DNA of 64,000 nucleotides, taken from the NCBI GenBank assembly GCA_041686855.1, contig JAWLDA010000001.1, forward strand, positions 186,001 to 250,000. The letters run 5' to 3'. Of the stretch, positions 59,173 to 64,000 are shown one piece after another. Each line of letters opens with the position of its first letter. Position 1 is the first letter of the stretch. Under the pieces are notes generated by a model that saw nothing but the letters and a program-made list of their open reading frames with translations, was not told the origin of the DNA and did not search any database. The stretch is from JAWLDA01 sp041686855. GTDB lineage: Bacteria; Bacillota; Limnochordia; DTU080; RSA5. A program made the translations under genes and the position numbers.

Positions 59173-60171
59173 GCGTCTAAACTGAACCCAGAGGATCTGG
59201 GTCAAGTGTTGAGAGATCTGCCACCCATTATCGACCCGAATGTCCTGATTGGAACTAACTCTGCAGACGATGCTGCCGTCTACAAAGTGAACGATGAGTT
59301 GGCCATTGTTGCTACTGTTGATTTCTTTACCCCGATTGTGGACGACCCCCGACTCTTTGGTCGGATCGCTGCGACCAACTCGCTCAGCGATGTGTACGCG
59401 ATGGGCGGAAAGCCGGTCTTCGCGCTCAACCTCATGGCCTTCCCGGCAAAGAGCCTCCCTATGGAAGTGATGGGGGAGATTTTGGCAGGGGGCGCGGATG
59501 TCGCGCAAGAGGCTGGTGTCAGCCTCGTGGGCGGTCACACGATTCAAGACGAAGAGCCGAAATACGGCATGTGCGTCATCGGATTTGTCAGTCCGGACAA
59601 AGTGTGGGCGAATGCGGGCGGACGACCTGGAGACGTACTCGTGTTGACCAAGGGCCTCGGCACGGGGATCATCACCACAGCGATGAAAGAGGGTGCGGCC
59701 GCCCAAGCGTCGATCGATGCCGCAATGACGGCCATGACGACATTGAACAAGCGAGCGGCCGAGGCGGCTCACGACGTGGGTGAGATTCACGCATGCACCG
59801 ACGTGACGGGGTTTGGGTTGCTAGGTCACCTGCATGAGATGGTGGCGGGAGCCGGGCTTTCGGCACGACTCTTGGCCGATCGGGTGCCGGTCTTGACCGG
59901 AGCGGTCGAGCTCGCGGCGGCCGATCACGCGCCCGGCGGCACGGAGAAGAACTTAGCGCATGTTGGCGACGTGGTTCGATGGCAACCCGACATCGATGCG
60001 AGTGTGCGCCTCGTGCTTGCAGACGCCCAAACAGCAGGTGGACTCCTGTTTGCGCTTCCCGAGAATCGGGCGCAAGAGCTGGTTGGCAAGCTGAAGGAGG
60101 CGGGACTCGGGGAGAGCGCGATCATCGGAGAGCTGACCTCGGGGGAGCCTGGGTGCATCGTCGTAGAGTAA
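59125..60171 (+). CDS. selD: Selenide, water dikinase (selenophosphate synthetase), selenocysteine-containing
   Basis: A 348-residue SelD counting an in-frame UGA at 59170-59172 as selenocysteine 16. AAGGAG precedes the ATG at 59125. The N-terminus reads EIRLTELASCGG-U-ASKLNP, which matches the Sec/Cys loop and following Lys of SelD. Downstream the enzyme is complete: GTNSADDAAVYKVN, VDFFTPIVDDPRLFGRIAA, LVGGHTIQDEEPKYG and CTDVTGFGLLGHLHEM. It makes selenophosphate from selenide and ATP. Calling the gene from 59206 would delete the catalytic loop. The host should also have selA, selB and selC, which are not in this window. Confidence 0.92.
59186..59202 (+). promoter_or_regulatory. Bacterial SECIS-like hairpin downstream of the selD UGA
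   Basis: ACCCAG (59186-59191) pairs with CTGGGT (59197-59202) around the loop AGGAT, with an optional extra A-T pair. It begins 13 bases after the UGA, and the loop has a G at its second position. This fits bacterial SECIS elements recognised by SelB. Confidence 0.7.
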
Positions 60172-60219
60172 CACAGGTTGGTGCAACAGAGGAATCTGAT
60201 CCAAGGTGGTCTTAAGAGC

Positions 60220-61590
60220 ATGAGCCAGGGAAGGTTGCAGGTCGGCGTGGCCAAAGTGGACATAACCCCTCCATTCTCTGTCCCTTACCTTGCGTTTACG
60301 CCTCGGCATGGGTACTTTCACGGCGTCCACGATCCCCTGTACGCTCGGGCGGTCGTCGTAGAGAACGGTGATACGGCGATGGCGATCATCGCGGCTGATA
60401 TGATCGGCTACAGTGACATTCCGTTTGGGGAGAACGGGAGCGTTGCGCAAGAGCTCGGCAAACGGGTCGAGGCGGCCACGGGTATTCTGGCTTCCCACGT
60501 TCTGCTCAGTGCGACCCATGCGCACTCGACTCCGGACGCATCGTGGATTAGCCGCATGGACGAGGTGCCGGCAGTGGAGACCTGGTACGAGGCGCACCTC
60601 GATCAACTCGCATCAGCAGTGGCGATCGCCGCGCGCAACAAAGAGTCGTGTGTGTTAAAAGTTGGCAGCGGTGACGGTCGGGGTATCTCCTGGAATCGGC
60701 GGATTTGGGGAAAGGATGGCGGGCTCTACAGCTGGGACCGCAAACCCAGTGACCATGAGATTGTCGACTGGGGTGCCAACGACCATGAGGTCGGGGTCTG
60801 GCTCTTTGAGAGTGTCGCTACCCAACAGCCCGTTGCGGTCTTGGTCAATTTCGCCTGCCATCCAACGACGGTTCAAGTACAGCCGCTCGTCTCGGCCGAT
60901 TTCCCAGGGCTTGCCACTCGCATCATGGACGACGCACTCGGGAGCACAACCCTCTTTTTGCAGGGTATGTGTGGGAACGTACGCCCCGTCTACACCGATG
61001 ACGGGTTTCGAGACGTCCGTAGATATGGAGTTGCGTTGGCCGGGACCGCCCTCGGCGTGGTTGGTCGCTTGATGCAACGGGCGACACCCCACGTTGGCTC
61101 TGAGATACGGATGCTCTCGGATCGCATACTGATTCCGGCACGAGACGACGCTCCGGATGAGGCTCCACTGTTGGAGAGGGCGGCGAAGTCCGATCATGTG
61201 GCGCAAACCGCGGCGGACGAGTCGGTTCGTCGGCGGGCACAGGTGGAGGCGCGCAACGCACGAGAGACATTGAGGATGATCGATCTAGCCCGCCGCTTCC
61301 CCCAAATGGGAGCGGATGTGTGGGCCTGCCGGGTGGGGGATGCGGCGATCGCAGCTCTTCCCGGAGAGCCATTCGTAGAATTTGGGCTTCAACTCAAAGA
61401 GCGATCGCCGGCGAGTCACACGTTGACCCTAGGGTATACGGGACACTACATCGGCTACCTTCCCACGCACGAAGCGTACGAGCGCGGCGGATACGAAGTC
61501 TCGTATGGCGCGTGGACGCGAGTTAAGCCCGGTGCGGGCGAGCGGCTCACGGAGTTGGCTGGGAGCATGTTGCGCCGCCTTTGGGAGTAG
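60220..61590 (+). CDS. Neutral/alkaline ceramidase-like hydrolase
   Basis: A 456-residue member of the same family as the gene at 22286-23773, here with canonical residues: AKVDITPPFSVPYLAF, LLSATHAHSTPDAS and the intact zinc motif NFACHPTTVQVQPLVSADFP. The strand LFLQGMCGNVRP and the GYTGHYIGYLPTHEAYERGG C-terminal motif also fit. No signal peptide is seen. ATG 60220 follows AAGGTGG by about ten bases. Such homologues in catabolic clusters may hydrolyse N-acyl sugars or other amides. A clear terminator follows. Confidence 0.85.
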   Translation: MSQGRLQVGVAKVDITPPFSVPYLAFTPRHGYFHGVHDPLYARAVVVENGDTAMAIIAADMIGYSDIPFGENGSVAQELGKRVEAATGILASHVLLSATHAHSTPDASWISRMDEVPAVETWYEAHLDQLASAVAIAARNKESCVLKVGSGDGRGISWNRRIWGKDGGLYSWDRKPSDHEIVDWGANDHEVGVWLFESVATQQPVAVLVNFACHPTTVQVQPLVSADFPGLATRIMDDALGSTTLFLQGMCGNVRPVYTDDGFRDVRRYGVALAGTALGVVGRLMQRATPHVGSEIRMLSDRILIPARDDAPDEAPLLERAAKSDHVAQTAADESVRRRAQVEARNARETLRMIDLARRFPQMGADVWACRVGDAAIAALPGEPFVEFGLQLKERSPASHTLTLGYTGHYIGYLPTHEAYERGGYEVSYGAWTRVKPGAGERLTELAGSMLRRLWE

Positions 61591-61634
61591 GGACCGAAGC
61601 TCCGCACCTTTCGAATCAAGCTTTTCTTGATATG

Positions 61635-61679
61635 GAGGGGAGATGATGGTCCTGTGGGCCACCATGCTCCCCTCTTTTT
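61635..61679 (+). terminator. Rho-independent terminator
   Basis: GAGGGGAG (61635-61642) pairs with CTCCCCTC (61667-61674); an inner ATGGT/ACCAT pairing extends the stem, and TTTTT follows. It ends the ceramidase-like transcript. The gap 61591-61905 otherwise holds only this and the promoter at 61805. Confidence 0.85.
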
Positions 61680-61804
61680 GTTCACCTTACAGATTGAGCA
61701 GCTTTGTCGCTGTGCCGCTTAGCACCGCCTCCTCGTTCCTGCGCCCAAAAACACTCCGTGATTCTGCGCCGTTTCACACCTGTGCCTTTATTGTTGTGAA
61801 ATGT

Positions 61805-61832
61805 TTGACGTTGGGTGTGAGCAGCATATACT
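61805..61832 (+). promoter_or_regulatory. Sigma-70-type promoter for the threonine-dehydrogenase-like gene
   Basis: TTGACG (61805-61810) and TATACT (61827-61832) are spaced by 16 bases, close to consensus for a housekeeping sigma factor. Transcription would start near 61839, ahead of the ATG at 61906. Confidence 0.65.
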
Positions 61833-61905
61833 GTTCCGTCCCGTCTCGATGAGGAGGGGCATATTCGATTCGTCCGGGGGAACCGGCTGGAGAGGCGTGG
61901 CAGCC

Positions 61906-62967
61906 ATGAGTGTGGTGCGGCGTATGAAGGCGCTGGTAAAGACGAAGCGGGGAACCGGTCTCGAGCTCCTGGAAGTGCCGGTACCTTCGCTGGGACCGGC
62001 GGACGTAAAGATTGCGGTGCGCAAGGTCGGGATCTGCGGAACGGATTTGCACATTTACGAGTGGGATGCATGGGCATCGGGGCGCGTGCCTCTTGGGACG
62101 ACGATCGGCCACGAATTTTTGGGTGAGGTCATAGAGACGGGGGCGGCGGTAGAGGGACTGAAGCCGGGGGATCGCGTCTCGGGCGAAGGGCACATCGGCT
62201 GTGGCCGATGCTATAGCTGTCGCACTGGCCAAAGTCACATCTGTAGTAAGGTCGACATTATTGGTGTCGATAGGAATGGTTGTTTCGCAGACTATATCGT
62301 CCTTCCGGCGAGCAACGTATGGAAGTTGGACGACTCGGTCCCGAACGAGATTGGCGTACTCTTTGATCCGCTTGGGAACGCCATGCATACCGTGATGGCT
62401 GATCGGATCTCAGGGAAGTGCGTCTTAGTGGTCGGCGTTGGAACGATTGGTTTGCTGATTGTCAACATAGCACGGGCAGCTGGGGCTCTCCTCCTCGTAG
62501 CGCTTGACATCAACCCGACTAAGCGGGCGTTGGCGCTTGAGTTAGGGGCGGATGTAGCCTTTGATCCCCGGGAGGCGGCGGTCACAGAGCGACTTCTCGC
62601 GCTCACTCGAGACGGCGACGGCTTTGATGCGGTGCTGGAGGCGTCAGGTAGCGAAGCGGGGATTCGTGCAGGACTGCGCCTCCTGAGAAGTGGCGGTTGG
62701 GCAGCATTCCTGGGGATTCCTCGTGAGAATGTCTCCTTGAATTTGGCAGAGGATCTCATTTTCAAAGGGGCACGATTTCATGGGGTGAACGGCCGCCGGA
62801 TTTACGAGACGTGGTACCAAGTGGAAGACTTCGTGACCGGCGGTCGTATCCAACCCCAACGAGTGATTACACACACACTCCCCTTCGAGCGTTATCACGA
62901 AGGGTTTGAGATGATGAAGCGCGGAGAGGCGATCAAAGTGATCCTCAATGTACGTGATTCCACCTAG
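61906..62967 (+). CDS. tdh: Zinc-containing alcohol dehydrogenase, L-threonine 3-dehydrogenase type
   Basis: A 353-residue medium-chain dehydrogenase. Tdh-like features run through the whole chain: VGICGTDLHIYEWDAWA, GHEFLGEV, the GEGHIGCGRCYSC structural-zinc loop, FDPLGNAMHTVM, the cofactor VGVGTIGLLIV and NGRRIYETWYQVEDF. Tdh oxidises threonine to 2-amino-3-ketobutyrate, but relatives act on sorbitol, idonate or galactitol. ATG 61906 follows GGAGAGG; a longer upstream frame covers the promoter. It converges on the SMP-30 gene with a four-base overlap, so a polyol or sugar-acid substrate is also possible. Confidence 0.85.
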   Translation: MSVVRRMKALVKTKRGTGLELLEVPVPSLGPADVKIAVRKVGICGTDLHIYEWDAWASGRVPLGTTIGHEFLGEVIETGAAVEGLKPGDRVSGEGHIGCGRCYSCRTGQSHICSKVDIIGVDRNGCFADYIVLPASNVWKLDDSVPNEIGVLFDPLGNAMHTVMADRISGKCVLVVGVGTIGLLIVNIARAAGALLLVALDINPTKRALALELGADVAFDPREAAVTERLLALTRDGDGFDAVLEASGSEAGIRAGLRLLRSGGWAAFLGIPRENVSLNLAEDLIFKGARFHGVNGRRIYETWYQVEDFVTGGRIQPQRVITHTLPFERYHEGFEMMKRGEAIKVILNVRDST

Positions 62968-63791
62968 TCACAGTACTGAGGCTGACCCGGGACCTCCCAA
63001 CGAAACTTCCACAGGGCGTTCTCGTCGTGCTCGGTCGCGTAGATCCACCTGCGATCGTCGCCACCAAAGTGGACGTTTGATGGCTTGAGGAAGGGCGTAC
63101 GCACTCGATCGAGCAATTCTCCCTCGGCATCGAAGACGTCGATACTTCCTGCACCGTGATTGGTCACCAGTAGGTGACCATTAGCGTCGAAGTCCATGCC
63201 GTCGGGACCGCCCGGGTGATCGCCGGGAAGTTGGGCCCAGGCCGTCTTGTCGCGGACCACACCGGGGGAGAGGATTTTAAACCGCCAGACGATCTTGGTC
63301 CGGGTCTCTGCTACAAACAACCAGCGATCATCCACTGAGACAGCGATGCCGTTGCAGAATTGATAGCCTTCGTCCAACCGTACGACCTCTCCGTTGCTCT
63401 TGCGGCAAAACACTTCGCCAACCGGCGCTTCGGCCGATGAGCCGGCCGGTGCGGTAAAATAGAGGTTACCTTGGGAGTCAAAAATACAGTCGTTACAGCC
63501 GCGAATGGGTTTGCCCTCGTACTCGCTAACCACCCGACTGATGGCGCCGTCTACGGTGACCCGCAAGATCCCTAAACGCATGTCTGCGCACCACAGTGCA
63601 TTCTCGCGGTCGACTTGAAGTCCGGCGGGGACACCGCCGGTCTCCGCCACGGTCGACACAGCGCCGTCGTCGCTGACGCGAACGATACGCCCTTCGCCGG
63701 GCGCTACCATGAAAAAGTTGCCGTCGCGGTCAAAGACGGGGCCTTCGGCGCCTTTAAGTCCCGTGACAATCTTAGTAAACTCGCGCTCCAT
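62964..63791 (-). CDS. SMP-30/gluconolactonase family protein
   Basis: A 275-residue six-bladed beta-propeller. Metal-ligand candidates are Glu in KGAEGPVFDRDG, Asn in GCNDCIFDSQGN, Asn in FCNGIAVSVDD and Asp in GGPDGMDFDANG. The family hydrolyses aldonolactones to sugar acids in the cytoplasm. The ATG follows AGGAGG two bases after the SDR stop, so the two are cotranscribed. Together they would oxidise a sugar to a lactone and open it, feeding the dehydratases elsewhere in the window. Confidence 0.9.
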   Translation of the reverse strand: MEREFTKIVTGLKGAEGPVFDRDGNFFMVAPGEGRIVRVSDDGAVSTVAETGGVPAGLQVDRENALWCADMRLGILRVTVDGAISRVVSEYEGKPIRGCNDCIFDSQGNLYFTAPAGSSAEAPVGEVFCRKSNGEVVRLDEGYQFCNGIAVSVDDRWLFVAETRTKIVWRFKILSPGVVRDKTAWAQLPGDHPGGPDGMDFDANGHLLVTNHGAGSIDVFDAEGELLDRVRTPFLKPSNVHFGGDDRRWIYATEHDENALWKFRWEVPGQPQYCD

Positions 63792-63793
63792 GG

Positions 63794-64000
63794 CTAATCC
63801 TCCTCGTTGGCAATCTCTTTGAGTCGCTTTTGAAACTCTCCGAAGAACGGAATGGTGAGTCCCCCGTCGACCACCAAGTCCGCACCCGTGATGAAGCTTG
63901 CGTGATCAGAGACCAGGAAGCAGATGGCCGCAGCAATGTCCCGGGGGATCCCTGTTCGCCGCAGAGGGGTGACGCGCGCCGCGACGGACTCTCGCTCCGG
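63794..64000 (-). CDS. Short-chain dehydrogenase/reductase, C-terminal part
   Basis: The last ~68 codons of an SDR gene that continues beyond the window on the minus strand. The ending VTPLRRTGIPRDIAAAICFL followed by FITGADLVVDGGLTI is the classical SDR C-terminus. The last residues (QKRLKEIANEED) are charged, and AGGAGG within them serves as ribosome binding site for the lactonase gene. It is probably a sugar 1-dehydrogenase supplying the lactonase (inference). Confidence 0.85.
   Translation of the reverse strand, partial: PERESVAARVTPLRRTGIPRDIAAAICFLVSDHASFITGADLVVDGGLTIPFFGEFQKRLKEIANEED

Noticed and set aside
59206..60171. selD starting at the first GTG/TTG after the UGA
   Set aside because: This would remove the conserved N-terminal catalytic loop and ignore the well-placed AAGGAG site before the ATG at 59125.
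1..64000. tRNA, rRNA, CRISPR arrays, insertion sequences and prophage genes
   Set aside because: No tRNA T-loop signature, repeat array, transposase motif or phage protein was seen in the intergenic regions or translated frames.

Overview
The window is a 64 kb stretch of bacterial chromosome, moderately GC-rich by eye. It is densely packed with short operons for uptake and breakdown of sugars, sugar acids and small amides. Many genes start with GTG or TTG behind strong AGGAGG-type ribosome binding sites. There is also a LysM protein without a signal peptide and six Sec-exported solute-binding proteins. My best guess is a Gram-positive-type heterotroph (Bacillota or a relative), with low to moderate confidence. 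No rRNA, tRNA, CRISPR array, transposase or phage gene was seen.

Layout. 1-5.8 kb: Gfo/Idh/MocA oxidoreductases (one fused to a ThuA domain), a TIM-barrel isomerase, a GntR/FadR regulator and an enolase-superfamily dehydratase under two palindromic operators. 5.8-6.5 kb: a Phd/PIN toxin-antitoxin pair. 6.6-7.8 kb: a headless PEP-synthase-type fragment. 7.8-13 kb: three solute-binding proteins (one frameshifted) and an esterase. 13-20.5 kb: an AraC regulator, two aminotransferases, a large secreted protein and a solute-binding protein. 20.6-25.8 kb: an amidohydrolase pair, a ceramidase-like hydrolase divergent from an unknown gene, and the LysM protein. 25.9-32.3 kb: a GntR regulator, isomerase, SDR, 2-hydroxyacid dehydrogenase, enolase-superfamily protein and solute-binding protein. 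32.4-40.6 kb: nitrilase and amidohydrolase on the minus strand; then amidohydrolase, KduD-like SDR, M55 peptidase, APH-type kinase and an enolase paralogue on the plus strand; then an AraC regulator. 40.8-48.3 kb: Rieske protein with amidohydrolase, solute-binding protein, aldo/keto reductase, Gfo/Idh and a PHP-like protein. 48.5-51.9 kb: trpD/trpC/trpF homologues with a BtpA-family gene. 52-64 kb: Gfo/Idh genes, M19 dipeptidase, PhyH dioxygenase, deacetylase-like protein, glycosyltransferase, a selenocysteine-containing SelD, a second ceramidase-like hydrolase, a threonine-dehydrogenase-type ADH, an SMP-30 lactonase and a partial SDR.

How it fits together. Binding proteins capture oligosaccharides or sugar acids. 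Secreted hydrolases and esterases trim them. Oxidoreductases, lactonase and enolase-superfamily dehydratases turn them into keto-deoxy acids. Amidohydrolases, nitrilase and peptidases handle nitrogen-containing substituents. Local GntR and AraC regulators probably control separate operons.

The most unusual points are: (i) a trpD-trpC-trpF-btpA set in which residues tied to anthranilate recognition are changed while phosphoribosyl-handling and catalytic residues are largely kept; (ii) selD with an in-frame UGA and SECIS-like hairpin, read in frame from the upstream glycosyltransferase without an intervening stop; (iii) a kinase plus active-site-altered enolase operon; (iv) an identical TGGTAATACCA operator at two distant loci; (v) six binding proteins with no permease or ATPase gene.
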